From UBA4742 sp963785815 (GTDB lineage: Bacteria; Actinomycetota; Acidimicrobiia; Acidimicrobiales; Acidimicrobilacustridaceae), in the NCBI GenBank assembly GCA_963785815.1, contig CAWAWN010000001.1, forward strand, positions 1,116,001 to 1,180,000: 64,000 nucleotides of DNA, written 5' to 3'. Shown in pieces: positions 1 through 12,541 of this stretch. A program made the position numbers and the translations under genes. The notes beneath the pieces are model-generated. The model was not told where the DNA came from. It ran no database searches and worked only from the letters and a program-made list of their open reading frames with translations. The first letter of the stretch is position 1. Each line of letters starts with the position of its first letter.

Positions 1-680
1 GCCTGGCGCACGTAGTAGCCGTAGCGCAGGACCTGCGGTCCGTTGGCGGTGGGGTCGATGCCCCGGGACGCCATCTCGCCCTGCGCCGCGTAGCTGTAGG
101 CGTCACGGCTCAGCAGCGGCGGTCCGGCCATGATGGGCAGGCACCAGATGGCCCCCACGAGCACCACGGCGATCAACCGCCCGTGTCGCGACGCGGGCGA
201 GGCGTGGGATCGGCCGATCAGCACCAGCCAGCCCAGCACCATGAGCACCAGCCCCACGATGAAGGTGCTGATGGACGACACCGACGAGCCGGGGTGGGGG
301 ATGAAGGGCACCGTCAGCCGCCAGGCAGGGGCGGCCAGGTACCAGACGGGCGCCGAGGCCACGATGAACAGCGAGCCCACGAAGCCGATGACCGCAGCCA
401 GCACGAACCGGCCGTAGCGGTTCGGCCACCCGGCCCGGCGGGCCGTGGGCGTGGCGGGCTCGACGTCCAGCTCGAGCGGGTCGGCGCCGTCGGCGGCGGC
501 CGATGCGTCGGCGGCGGGATCGGGCGCGGGGCCGACCAGGTAGGTCCAGAACTGCTGGCGCATGTTGGGCGTCGGCGCCTGGCCGGTGCCCGGGGGCGGG
601 GGTGGCGACATCAGGGCGACCCCCGAGGGCACGGGGGCCGCCGGATCCGGCCCGGTCACCCCCGTCGGTTGCGTGCCCAC
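1..680 (-). CDS. mptB: MptB-like polyprenol-phosphomannose mannosyltransferase, N-terminal part
   Basis: Reading the minus strand gives an open frame from a GTG at 680 that runs off the window start. After a proline-rich, probably cytosolic N-terminus of about 85 residues come hydrophobic segments near residues 88-107, 135-156 and 168-186. They are followed near residue 190 by SRDAYSYAAQGEM, the luminal signature I associate with MptB-type alpha-1,6-mannosyltransferases. Those are GT-C enzymes that use polyprenyl-phosphomannose to build cell-envelope mannans. The start is supported by GAGGAG six bases upstream and by an in-frame TGA directly before it. A -10-like TACAAT lies at 785-790. The C-terminal half is outside the window, so the exact member (MptA or MptB) cannot be settled. 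Confidence 0.75.
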   Translation of the reverse strand, partial: MGTQPTGVTGPDPAAPVPSGVALMSPPPPPGTGQAPTPNMRQQFWTYLVGPAPDPAADASAAADGADPLELDVEPATPTARRAGWPNRYGRFVLAAVIGFVGSLFIVASAPVWYLAAPAWRLTVPFIPHPGSSVSSISTFIVGLVLMVLGWLVLIGRSHASPASRHGRLIAVVLVGAIWCLPIMAGPPLLSRDAYSYAAQGEMASRGIDPTANGPQVLRYGYYVRQ

Positions 681-784
681 TGCTCACTCCTCGTGCCCAT
701 CGGCGACGACCGGCACCGTCGCACCGGCACCGGCTCGAGCTCGCCCGATCGCGCCGCGCCGGCCCGATCACGTTGGTTTCGCCG

Positions 785-790
785 ATTGTA
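785..790 (-). promoter_or_regulatory. -10-like box upstream of the mannosyltransferase
   Basis: Minus-strand TACAAT lies about 105 bases before the GTG start, in the gap after glgB. It matches the TANNNT consensus well in an otherwise GC-rich stretch. No convincing -35 element was seen. Confidence 0.35.
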
Positions 791-844
791 CCCTGCTCGG
801 CGGCTCGGCAGAAGCCACCGCGGGCACATCTCGGGCCGGTCGAC

Positions 845-2752
845 CTACGTGCTCGGCGACGTCGGCGTCGGCGCCCAAAACATCACGGAGAGTGGTGGCA
901 AGACCAGAGGCAGTGAGCACGGCCGGCCGTGCATGGCCACCGGTTCGGCGTCGACACCGCCGAAGTTGCCCCACCCGCTCCCGCCGTAGAGCTCGGCATC
1001 GCTGTTGGCCAGCTCCTCCCAGCGCCCGCCGTGGGGCACGCCCACCGAGTAGCCGCGGCGAGGCACCGGGGTGAGGTTGGCCACCACCAGCACGTCGCGG
1101 CCCTCGCGAGGCCGACGCAGGAACGACAGCACGCTGGCGGCGGCATCGGAGGCGTCGACCCACTCGAAGCCGGCTGGCTCGAAGTCGAGCTGGTGCAGCG
1201 CCGGCTCCCGGCGCACCAGGCCGTTCAAGGTCTCCACCCACCGTCGGATACCCTCGTGGTCGGGGCGGTCCAGCAGCCACCAGGGCAGGAAGCTGTCGTG
1301 GTCCCACTCCATCTCGACGGCCATGTCGTCGCCCATGAACAGCAGCTTCTTGCCGGGCTGGCCGTACTGGTAGCCCAGCAGGCACCGCAGGTTGGCCAAC
1401 TGCTGCCAGCGGTCGCCGGGCATCTTGGCCAGCAGCGAGCCCTTCCCGTGCACCACCTCGTCATGCGACAGCGGGAGGGTGAAGTTCTCGGTGAAGGCGT
1501 ACACGGTGCGGAACGTGAGCTCGCCCTGGGCGTAGCGGCGGTACACGGGATCGCGCTCGAAGTACTCGAGCGTGTCGTGCATCCAGCCCATGTCCCACTT
1601 GAGGCCGAAGCCGAGCCCGCCCATGTCGGTGGGCCGCGACACCATGGGCCAGGCGGTGGACTCCTCGGCGAAGGTCTGCACGTCGGGGAAGGCGGCGTAG
1701 ACCGTCTCGTTCAGCTTCTTGAGGAAGCGCAGGGCCCCCAGGTTCTCGTTGCCGCCGTGCTCGTTGGGCTCCCACTCCCCCGCTCCCCGCGAGTAGTCGA
1801 GGTAGAGCATCGAGGCCACGGCGTCGACCCGCAGGCCGTCGGCGTGGTAGCGGTCCAGCCAGAGGTGGGCGCTGGAGAGCAGGAAGCTGCGCACCTCGAA
1901 GCGGTCGTAGTTGAAGATCAGGCTCTTCCAGTCGGGGTGGAAGCCCTTGCGGGGATCGGCGTGCTCGTAGAGGTGGGTGCCGTCGAAGAAGCCCAGCCCG
2001 TGCTGGTCGGTCGGGAAGTGCGACGGCACCCAGTCCAGGATCACGCCGATGTCGTGCTGGTGGAGCACATCCACGAGGTGCATGAAGTCCTGCGGGGTGC
2101 CGAAGCGCGAGGTGGGGGCGAAGTAGCCGGTGGTCTGGTAGCCCCAGGAGCCGTAGAAGGGGTGCTCCATGACGGGGAGCAGCTCGACGTGGGTGTAGCC
2201 GGTCTCGCGCACGTAGCGGGCCAGGGGCTCGGCCAGCTCGCGGTAGCCGAGCGACCGGTGCTCGCCCTCGGCCGCCCGCCACGACCCCACGTGCAGCTCG
2301 TAGATGGTCATCGGGGCGTCCAGGGCGTTGCGCGCGCCTCGGGAGGCCATCCACGCGGCGTCCTGCCAGTCGTGGTCCAGGTCCCAGGCCACCGACGCCG
2401 TCCGCGGCGGCACCTCGGCGTAGAAGGCGAACGGGTCAGCCTTGTCCACGGCGTAGCCCCGGCGGTTCGAATCGATGTGGAACTTGTAGCGACCGCCGCG
2501 CTCCAGGCCGGCCACCCACCCCTGCCACAGCCCCGAGTCACCCCGGGGCTCGAGCGGCTCCGCCCCCGGAAGCCAGCCGTTGAAGTCGCCCACCACCGAC
2601 ACCGCCGCCGCGTTGGGGGCCCACAGCCCGACCTGGGCGCCGCCGGCGCCGAGCTGGGCGCCCAGGCGTTCGTACAGGCGGGTGTGCGCCCCCTCGTTGA
2701 ACAGCCAGACGTCGTCGTCGGTGAGCAGGCCCGTGGGCGACGGCGGGGTCAC
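845..2752 (-). CDS. glgB: 1,4-alpha-glucan branching enzyme GlgB
   Basis: Encodes 635 residues of a GH13 branching enzyme, which moves alpha-1,4 glucan segments to make alpha-1,6 branches in glycogen-like glucan. A CBM48-like N-terminal domain (about residues 40-110, GLWAPNAAAVSVVGDFNGW) precedes the catalytic barrel. The expected catalytic residues are visible: nucleophile D310 in DGLRVDAVASM, acid/base E363 in TFAEES, and D431 in LPLSHDEVVHGK. The GTG start at 2752 overlaps the malQ stop as GTGA, so translation is probably coupled. It is the last gene of the GlgE-pathway operon. The N-terminus is shorter than in branching enzymes of about 730 residues that carry two N-terminal domains. Confidence 0.95.
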   Translation of the reverse strand: MTPPSPTGLLTDDDVWLFNEGAHTRLYERLGAQLGAGGAQVGLWAPNAAAVSVVGDFNGWLPGAEPLEPRGDSGLWQGWVAGLERGGRYKFHIDSNRRGYAVDKADPFAFYAEVPPRTASVAWDLDHDWQDAAWMASRGARNALDAPMTIYELHVGSWRAAEGEHRSLGYRELAEPLARYVRETGYTHVELLPVMEHPFYGSWGYQTTGYFAPTSRFGTPQDFMHLVDVLHQHDIGVILDWVPSHFPTDQHGLGFFDGTHLYEHADPRKGFHPDWKSLIFNYDRFEVRSFLLSSAHLWLDRYHADGLRVDAVASMLYLDYSRGAGEWEPNEHGGNENLGALRFLKKLNETVYAAFPDVQTFAEESTAWPMVSRPTDMGGLGFGLKWDMGWMHDTLEYFERDPVYRRYAQGELTFRTVYAFTENFTLPLSHDEVVHGKGSLLAKMPGDRWQQLANLRCLLGYQYGQPGKKLLFMGDDMAVEMEWDHDSFLPWWLLDRPDHEGIRRWVETLNGLVRREPALHQLDFEPAGFEWVDASDAAASVLSFLRRPREGRDVLVVANLTPVPRRGYSVGVPHGGRWEELANSDAELYGGSGWGNFGGVDAEPVAMHGRPCSLPLVLPPLSVMFWAPTPTSPST

Positions 2753-4838
2753 GACGGCACCGCCCGCTGGTGGCTGGCCAGACGGCGGGCCTGCACCGAA
2801 CCCAGCAGCTCGACGACCTCGGGATCGGCCGCCAACCGGTCCAGCTCGACCGGCAGGCGCAGCACCCAGTTCTGGCGCTGGGCCCCCGTGCCCGGGACGT
2901 TCTGCGGTTCGGGACAGGCGGCCAGGTCGTCGAGGGCCACCAGCAACGCCGGCGAGTCGCTGTCGGCCAGCACCTCCAGCACGGCACGCAGCAGGCTCAG
3001 CTCCGACTGGTCGGCATCGACCTGCTCGGACCAGCCGGCCTGGCGCAGCGCCCACTCGACCTGCTGGCGGCGACCGGGATCGGCCACGAAGCCGGCGAAG
3101 GTCGGGGTGTCGTGGGTGTCGACGGCGGCCACCATCCGGTGGTCCGGCATCGAGGCCGGCGCCTCCGGCGACGGCGGCAACGAGAACTCGGCCACGTAGC
3201 TGCGCAGCACGCGGTGGCGATCCATGGCTTCGCGCACCTCGTCGGGAACCGTGCCCAGGTCCTCGCCCACCACCAGGCAGCCGGCCCGGCACGACTCGAT
3301 GGCCACCACCGCGAACTGCTCGTCGGCCCGGTAGCGCACGTAGGTGCCGGCGGTGGCCTCCATCCCCTCGGGCACCCAGAACAGCCGGTGCAGGCCCATG
3401 ACGTGGTCGAGGCGGACCATGCCGGCATGGGTCATGTGGTGGCGCAGGCTCTCGGCCAGCAGGCGGTGGCCCTCGGCCCGGGCCACCGCCGGGCGCACGG
3501 GCGGGAAGCCCCAGTTCTGCCCGGCGGCGAAGAAGGCGTCCGGCGGTGCACCCACCGTCGCCCCCCACCCGTAGGCGTGCTGGTCGATCCAGGTGTCGAA
3601 GCCCTCGGGTGAGCAGCCCACGGGCAGGTCGAGGTAAAGGTGCTGGCCCCGGCGGGCCAGTCGGTCGGACACCTCCGCGAGCTGGCGGTCCATCGACCAC
3701 TGGGCGTACACGTGGCGGGCGGCCACGGCCACGTCGTAGTCGTCGGCCCCGACCTGCCCGCGGGCCAGGGCGTCGGGCCACCCCTGCCAGCGGGGGCCGC
3801 GGCGCTGCCCCACGCCCCGGAAGCGGGCGTAGTCGACCACCAACGGGTTGTCGTCGACCCACCGGCCGAAGGCCGGGTCGGCCGACTGGTCGGGGCCGAA
3901 GAAGGACGGGGCGAGCTCGTCGAGCACGCGGTCGACCAACGCCCCCTGCGCCCCGAGGTCGGCCTGGGCCGCACCCCGCAGCCGCTCGGCCTGGCGGGCG
4001 GTGGCCGGCTCGGCCAGCCAGGCCCGCGCCCGGGGCACGTCGGCCAGCTCGGGCAGGCGCTCGACGTCCAGGTAGGCCTCGTTCCAGAACCGGCGCGACA
4101 GCGGCGCGTACGGGCTCGGGTCCGACCGGGCCGACGCCAGCAGGGGCAGGGTGCCCACCACCTTGCCCCCCAGGCCGTCGATCCAGGCACCCAGCCGGTC
4201 CAGGTCGAACACGTCCGGTCCCCAGCCCCGCTCGACCCGCAGCGAGTAGAGGGGCGCGAACACGCCCCACAGGCGATCGGCGGATCCGGTCTGGTGCACA
4301 TGGGTGGGGGCCACCAGCACAGTGGCCCGGTGGCGCTCGCCCGCCAGCTCCAGCTCCAGCTCGTGGTAGCCCACGGGCAGGGGCGCGCCGCCCAGCTCCA
4401 CCGCGTGACGCTGCCAGGCCCTCCCGTCGACCTGGCCGGCGTCGATGACCGGGCTGGCCGCCAGGTCGACGTCGTGGCCGAGGCGGGTGCCGTCCTCGAG
4501 CTGCAGGTCCAGCCGGGCCGGTCCCGGCTCGCCCGCGCCCACCCGCACCGCCTCAACCCGCAGCGGTTCGCCCTGGGTCACGGTGACCACCGGGGCCAGG
4601 GCGATCAGGGAGCGCTCGTCGACGTGGTGGCCGAGCTGGTCGACCGCCGCCGCCAGGCCGGCCTCGGAGGCCGACGCCTGGGCCACGTCGATCGGCGCGC
4701 CCAGCGCGCCCAGCACCGCCAGCACCGTCTCGGGGCCGGGTTCGATCCAGGCGCCGGCCACGTCCCAGTAGCCACGCTCGACCCCCAGCGCCGCGGCGTG
4801 GCGGTAGAGCAGCTCGACGCCGGGTGAGGCAGGGGTGG

Positions 4839-4842
<4 letters not shown>
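2749..4842 (-). CDS. malQ: 4-alpha-glucanotransferase (amylomaltase, GH77)
   Basis: Encodes 697 residues of a MalQ-type disproportionating enzyme that transfers maltooligosyl units between glucans and releases glucose. The GH77 catalytic residues are visible: D479 in MVRLDHVMGLHRLFW, E527 in VVGEDLGTVPDEV, and the later VDTHDTPTFAGF. About 190 residues precede the barrel, as in actinobacterial long-form MalQ. The GTG start at 4842 overlaps the treS-mak stop (GTGA), and the stop overlaps the glgB start in the same way. The gene sits between treS-mak and glgB, which suggests that MalQ recycles short glucans within the GlgE route. Confidence 0.93.
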
Positions 4843-8246
<3,404 letters not shown>

Positions 8247-8248
8247 GC

Positions 8249-10166
8249 TCACGCCTCCTGCACCACGCGGAACACGTGGGCCGGCGCCACGGTTGGATCC
8301 AGCCGCACCCAGCTCTGGTCGCCCGACCAGGTGTAGGCCCGCCCGCTGAGCAGGTCGACCACCTCGTAGGGCCGCCAGGGATCGACGCCCAGCGCCCCCA
8401 GGTCGAGGTGCAGCGTGGCCGCCTGGGGGGCGAACGCATCCAGGTTCACCACCACCACGATGGTGGCCGACGCGGGTTGGTGGGGATCGACCGAGGGCCC
8501 GGCGTGCGGCGTCTTCGAGTAGCAGAGGATGGCGTCGTTGTCGGCATCGTGGAAGCGCAGCGTGCGCAGGGCGTGCAGGGCCAGGTGGTCCCGGCGGATG
8601 GCGTTGAGCTCGCCCATCAACGGCCGCAGGGTGCGGGCCGTCGACAGGTCCCAGGTGCGGACCTCGTACTTCTCGGACGCGGCCAGCTCCTCGCGCCCGT
8701 CCGCGGCCGGGACGTTCTCGCCCAGCTCGAAGCTCGGGCCCGAAGACGCCGTAGCTGGGTGACAGGGTGGCGGCCAGCACCAGGCGCAGGGCGAAGGCCT
8801 CGAGCGGGGCGCCCTGCAGGTTGCCCGGCAGGATGTCGGGCGTGGTGGGCCACAGGTTCGGCCGCAGCTCGTCGACGCTGGGGGCGGAGGCGAGCTCGGT
8901 GAGGTACTCGCGCAGCTCGTAGCTCGTCGCCCGCCAGGCGAAGTAGGTGTAGCTCTGCGTGAACCCCACCTGGGCCAGGCGGTGCATGACCGCCGGGCGG
9001 GAGAAGGCTTCGGCCAGGAAGATCGTGTGCGGGTGGCGGCGCCGGACCTCGGCGATCAGCCACTCCCAGAAGGCGTAGGGCTTGGTGTGGGGGTTGTCGA
9101 CCCGGAAGATGCTGATCCCCTGCTCGCACCACCCCTCGGTCACCGCCAGCAGCGCGTCCCACAGCTCGCGCCAGGCCGGTGCCTCGAAGTCGAGCGGGTA
9201 GATGTCCTGATAGCGCTTGGGCGGGTTCTCGGCGTACTGGATCGAGCCGTCGGGCCGGTGCCGGAACCACTCGGGGTGTTCGGTGACCCACGGGTGGTCG
9301 GGCGAGCACTGGAAGGCCAGATCCAGGGCCACGGCCATCTGCCGGTCGGACGCGGCCGCCACCAGCGCCTTGAAGTCGTCGAGGTCGCCGAGCTCGGGGT
9401 GGATGGCGTCGTGACCGCCGTCGGGTCCCCCGATGGCCCAGGGGCTGCCCGGGTCGCCGGGCCCGGCCACCTCGGCGTTGTCCGGGCCCTTGCGGAACGA
9501 GGTCCCGATGGGGTGGATGGGTGGCAGGTACAGGACGTCGAAGCCCAGGTCGGCCAGCTCGTCGAGCCGGTCGATGACCGCCCGCAGCGGGGCCTGGGGC
9601 CGGCTGGCGCCGACCCGACTCACCTGGGGCCGGCTGGCGCCGACCCGACTCACCTGGGGCCGGCTGGCGCCGACCCAATGGGACCGGGGGAAGAGCTCGT
9701 ACCAGGTCGAGTACAGGGCGCGCTCGGGCTCGACGTCGACCACCACGGTCTCCGACGTGGTGGCGTCCCCGGCGCGGAACCGGGCCTCCGGCGCCCCCTG
9801 GTGGTCGTCGGGGCGATCCACCCCGGCCGCCACCTTGCGGGCCAGGGCGTCGGCGAAGGTGGCGGCGTGGTCGATCCAGGCCCGGACCCGGAAGCGGTGC
9901 AGGCCGACCGACTCGGGCGAGAACGTCCCCTCCCAGCGATCCAGGCCGGGGTTGGAGGCCGCCATGGTCACCTCGGTCCACCCCTTCGCCCCCGGTGGCC
10001 GGTGCGACACCACCACCCGCAACAGGTCGTGGCCGTCGGCGAACACGGTGGCCGTCACCGTGACCGGCTCGCCCACCACCCGCTTGACCGGGTGGCGGCC
10101 GCGGTCCACCTGCGGGCCCAGGTCCTGGATCACGATCCGGCTCGGGGCGGGGGACGGGTCCGTCAC
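8249..10166 (-). pseudogene. glgE: GlgE maltosyltransferase (GH13_3) with a one-base frameshift
   Basis: Encodes alpha-1,4-glucan:maltose-1-phosphate maltosyltransferase, the glucan-elongating step of the GlgE pathway. The N-terminal frame from GTG 10166 carries the family signature and catalytic residues: D357 in IFRVDNPHTKPYAFW, E386 in FLAEAF, and TTPDILPGNLQ. At 8736-8741 the run GGGCCC has one base too many: the frame leaves GlgE after SYGVFGP. The expected continuation (FELGENVPAADGREELAASE, then EKYEVRTWDLS) is in the next frame, ending at 8249. Removing one base restores about 638 codons. This is either an assembly error or a recent null mutation. Residues 165-193 hold three copies of a VGASRPQVSR-type repeat that is not usual in GlgE. 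Confidence 0.88.
9593..9676. repeat. 30-base tandem repeat inside glgE (2.8 copies)
   Basis: A 30-base unit beginning CCTGGGGCCGGCTGGCGCC occurs exactly at 9593-9622 and 9623-9652, and its first 24 bases again at 9653-9676. The length is a multiple of three, so it adds whole copies of a ten-residue unit to GlgE, just after the conserved YSTWYELFPRS and before the segment leading into GFDVLYLPPIHPIG. Confidence 0.95.
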
Positions 10167-10281
10167 GCTGTAGTTCTACCCTCCGATCGACGTCGGCCCC
10201 GCCGGGACGGGCCTCGGGCGTCAGCCGGGGTACAGCCAGCCTCCCATCCGCGGGCGGCGCGCCCGTGTCCGAACGCGCCGG

Positions 10282-11037
10282 TCAGTACAGCGAGAGCACC
10301 AGCATCACCTGGGCCAGGTGGTAGGTCACCATCACGGCCAGCCGACCGTGGTCGAGGTCGCGGACGAACCGGGTCCAGGCGATGAGCGCGTCGGAGCAGT
10401 AGAAGAGCCCGGCCCCGACGATGACCAACAGGTCGCCGGTGCCGATGGCCGAGGCCACCATCAGCGAGATCACCCCGATGTAGCCCATCACCGGGCGGCG
10501 CAGCTCGGGGTGGTCGCCGGCAGCCATGGCGGACACGATGCGCCGTCCCAGGGTGGCCATGGCCACCGCCACCACCACCAGCCCCACCGCCAGGGCGGCC
10601 CCGCTCACCCCGGCGAACCAGAAGGCGGCCACGTAGGCCAGGTGCGCCAGCAGGAACGACACCAGGCCGGCCACGAACCAGCGCTCCCCCGGCAGCATCA
10701 GCCACACGTCACCCACCAGCGAGCAGGCCAGCGCCACCAGCACCGCGGCCCAGGCACGCGGGTTCCACGGATCGATGCTGAAGGCGGCGGCGAACAGCAG
10801 TCCCAGGGTCAGCGGCTTGGCCACGTACTCCAGGCCGCGGCGGTCGGTGGCCACCGCCCACCAGTCGACCACCGCCGCCACCAGGGCGAGCGCCAGCAAG
10901 GTCCAGGAGATCGGTCCGGCCGGGACCCAACCGGGGTGGCTCAGACCGCTGGCTCCAGCAGCACGAGCGGGATCTGGCGATCGGTCTTGGTCTGGTACCC
11001 CGCGTAGTTCCGGTGGTCGGCCACCACGCGGGGCCAC
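10282..11037 (-). CDS. Lysoplasmalogenase / YhhN family membrane protein
   Basis: A polytopic membrane protein with seven or eight hydrophobic segments and YhhN-family motifs: GDVWLMLP, FYCSDALIAWTRF and a C-terminal YHLAQVMLVLSL. Known family members hydrolyse the vinyl-ether bond of lysoplasmalogens in the membrane. The start is uncertain. The only ATG is at 11037, but the first 30 or so residues from it overlap the upstream reductase gene and look non-native. Homology begins near ISWTLLALALV, so a TTG close to 10900 or a CTG at the reductase stop may be the real start. It probably forms a two-gene unit with the reductase gene. Confidence 0.8.
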   Translation of the reverse strand: MAPRGGRPPELRGVPDQDRSPDPARAAGASGLSHPGWVPAGPISWTLLALALVAAVVDWWAVATDRRGLEYVAKPLTLGLLFAAAFSIDPWNPRAWAAVLVALACSLVGDVWLMLPGERWFVAGLVSFLLAHLAYVAAFWFAGVSGAALAVGLVVVAVAMATLGRRIVSAMAAGDHPELRRPVMGYIGVISLMVASAIGTGDLLVIVGAGLFYCSDALIAWTRFVRDLDHGRLAVMVTYHLAQVMLVLSLY

Positions 11038-11372
11038 AGGCGAGCACGCTCGTCGTCGTCGGCCACCCGGGCCACCATCTTGCGGGCGGGCTGGCCCTGG
11101 AAGACCACCTCGACCTCGGGGTGCTCACGCACGTTCAGGAACCAGGCCGGGTGGTGGTCGTCGCCACCCCGCGACGCCACCACCACGATGGTCTCGCCCT
11201 CCTGCAGCGGGGAGGTGAGCATCACGGCGCGGGGCTGGCCCGACTTGCGGCCCGTCGTGGTCAGCTCGAGCACGGGCATGCCGTAGCCCTGCCACCCCAG
11301 CTTGCCGAAGCTCACCTTCAGCACGACCCGGTGGAACCCGTTCATGGTCTTGAGCAGCAGGTCGCTGGGCAT
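10941..11372 (-). CDS. Deazaflavin (F420)-dependent nitroreductase family protein (Ddn-like)
   Basis: Encodes 143 residues of the split-barrel Ddn/DUF385 family, which uses reduced F420 to reduce quinones or nitro compounds. Family motifs are LELTTTGRKSGQPRAVMLTSPL, read here in two parts (LELTTTGRKSGQPRAVML and the following TSPL), GGDDHHPAWFLNVREHPEVEV and the C-terminal YAGYQTKTDRQIPLVLLEP. It indicates that the organism makes F420. The ATG at 11372 lies six bases after a minus-strand TAACGT box (11379-11384), so the message is probably leaderless. The 3' end overlaps or abuts the lysoplasmalogenase gene. Confidence 0.88.
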   Translation of the reverse strand: MPSDLLLKTMNGFHRVVLKVSFGKLGWQGYGMPVLELTTTGRKSGQPRAVMLTSPLQEGETIVVVASRGGDDHHPAWFLNVREHPEVEVVFQGQPARKMVARVADDDERARLWPRVVADHRNYAGYQTKTDRQIPLVLLEPAV

Positions 11373-11462
11373 GGCCAGACGTTAGCGGCGACCGGCCCAC
11401 CTCTCCCGGGTCGAGCGGTCCGAACTTGTGACCCGAGCGGCACCCCGGTCGAATGAGCCGCC

Positions 11463-12518
11463 GTGGACACCGTCGGGGCGCAGCTGCAGACGCTGGCCCC
11501 GGCGCTCGGCTTCCTGCTGGCCGGGGTGCCGGTGGCCGCCCTGCTCGACCACCTGGGCTTCTTCGAGGCCGTGGTGGCCAGGCTGGCCGAGCACCGCCGG
11601 CGCATCCCGGTGGGTGCGCTGTGGCTGCTGGCGGGGTTGACCACGATCGTGTTGAACCTGGACACCACCGTGGTGCTGCTGACCCCGCTCTACCTGCGCC
11701 TGGCCCGGCGGGCCGGGGTCGACCCGCGGCCGCTGGCCCTGGTACCCGTCCTGCTGGCCAGCCTGGCCTCCTCGGTGCTGCCCGTTTCCAACCTGACCAC
11801 CCTGATCGCGGCCCAGCAGCTCCACCTCGGGGTCGGCCAGGTGGTCGGTCACCTGGCGGTGCCCAGCCTGGTGGCCTCGGGCGTCGGGTGGCTGGCCTAC
11901 CGGCACCGTCACCCCACCACCCTGGCCTGCCCGACCGGGACGCCGGCCGACGTCCGCCCGCTGCGCGTCGGGGGGGTGGTGGTGGCCGGCGTGCTGGTGG
12001 GCTTCACGCTCGGCGCGGCGGTGGGGGTGCCGGCCTGGGCGGTGGCGCTGTCCGCCGACGTGGTGCTCGTGGTGGTGACCCGGCGCCTGCCGTGGCGGTC
12101 GGTGCCCCTGGCCACCGCCGCCGGCGTGGCCGTGGTGGCCGCGGCCGTGGCGCTGGCCGTGCCCGGCGGGTTCCTGTCGGGGCTGCTGGGCCACGACCAG
12201 CCCGCCCTGCTGATGGCGGTGGTCGGCGTGGCCGGGGCCGCCGCCAACCTGGTCAACAACCTGCCCGCCCTGCTGGTGGGGCTGGGCGACAGCCACCGCG
12301 TGACCTGGGGCCTGTGGGCCTGGCTGCTGGGCGTCAACACCGCGGCCGTCATGCTGCCGATCGGGGCGCTGGCCAACCTGTTGTGGCGCCGCGTCCTGCG
12401 CGACCACGGCCTGGCGCTGGGCTGGCGCGACCACGTGAGGTGCCTGGCCCCGGTGGCGGCCCCGGCCGTGGCGGCCGCTGCCGCGGTCCTGGCCGTCGAG
12501 CGCGCCCTGCACGGCTGA
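11463..12518 (+). CDS. ArsB/NhaD-type (SLC13-like) transporter
   Basis: Encodes 351 residues with about ten hydrophobic segments. LNLDTTVVLLTPLYLRLARR and LVNNLPALLVGLGD resemble the two inverted motifs of the ion-transporter superfamily that includes ArsB and NhaD. A role as anion or sodium/proton antiporter is likely, but the substrate cannot be read from the sequence. No arsenic-resistance genes are adjacent. The start is GTG 11463. The gene is divergent from the Ddn-like gene across 90 bases. Confidence 0.75.
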   Translation: MDTVGAQLQTLAPALGFLLAGVPVAALLDHLGFFEAVVARLAEHRRRIPVGALWLLAGLTTIVLNLDTTVVLLTPLYLRLARRAGVDPRPLALVPVLLASLASSVLPVSNLTTLIAAQQLHLGVGQVVGHLAVPSLVASGVGWLAYRHRHPTTLACPTGTPADVRPLRVGGVVVAGVLVGFTLGAAVGVPAWAVALSADVVLVVVTRRLPWRSVPLATAAGVAVVAAAVALAVPGGFLSGLLGHDQPALLMAVVGVAGAAANLVNNLPALLVGLGDSHRVTWGLWAWLLGVNTAAVMLPIGALANLLWRRVLRDHGLALGWRDHVRCLAPVAAPAVAAAAAVLAVERALHG

Positions 12519-12527
12519 GCCAGCCCG

Positions 12528-12533
12528 TAGGCT
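12528..12533 (+). promoter_or_regulatory. -10-like box, TAGGCT
   Basis: TAGGCT ends eight bases before the GTG of the ABC permease gene. There is no ribosome-binding site between them, which fits a leaderless or near-leaderless transcript. Confidence 0.4.
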
Positions 12534-12541
12534 CGCCACTC

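Noticed and set aside
103..771. Open frame of 222 codons on the minus strand near the window start
   Set aside because: It is arginine- and glycine-rich with no domain, and the adjacent frame encodes the MptB-like signature and membrane helices. It is a shadow of that gene.
929..3199. Plus-strand open frame of 756 codons opposite glgB and malQ
   Set aside because: High GC produces long antisense frames. Composition is His/Val/Gly-rich without domains, and the opposite strand is clearly glgB/malQ.
9593..9676. Possible CRISPR-like array
   Set aside because: The copies are directly adjacent with no spacers and lie in frame within glgE, so it is a coding tandem repeat.
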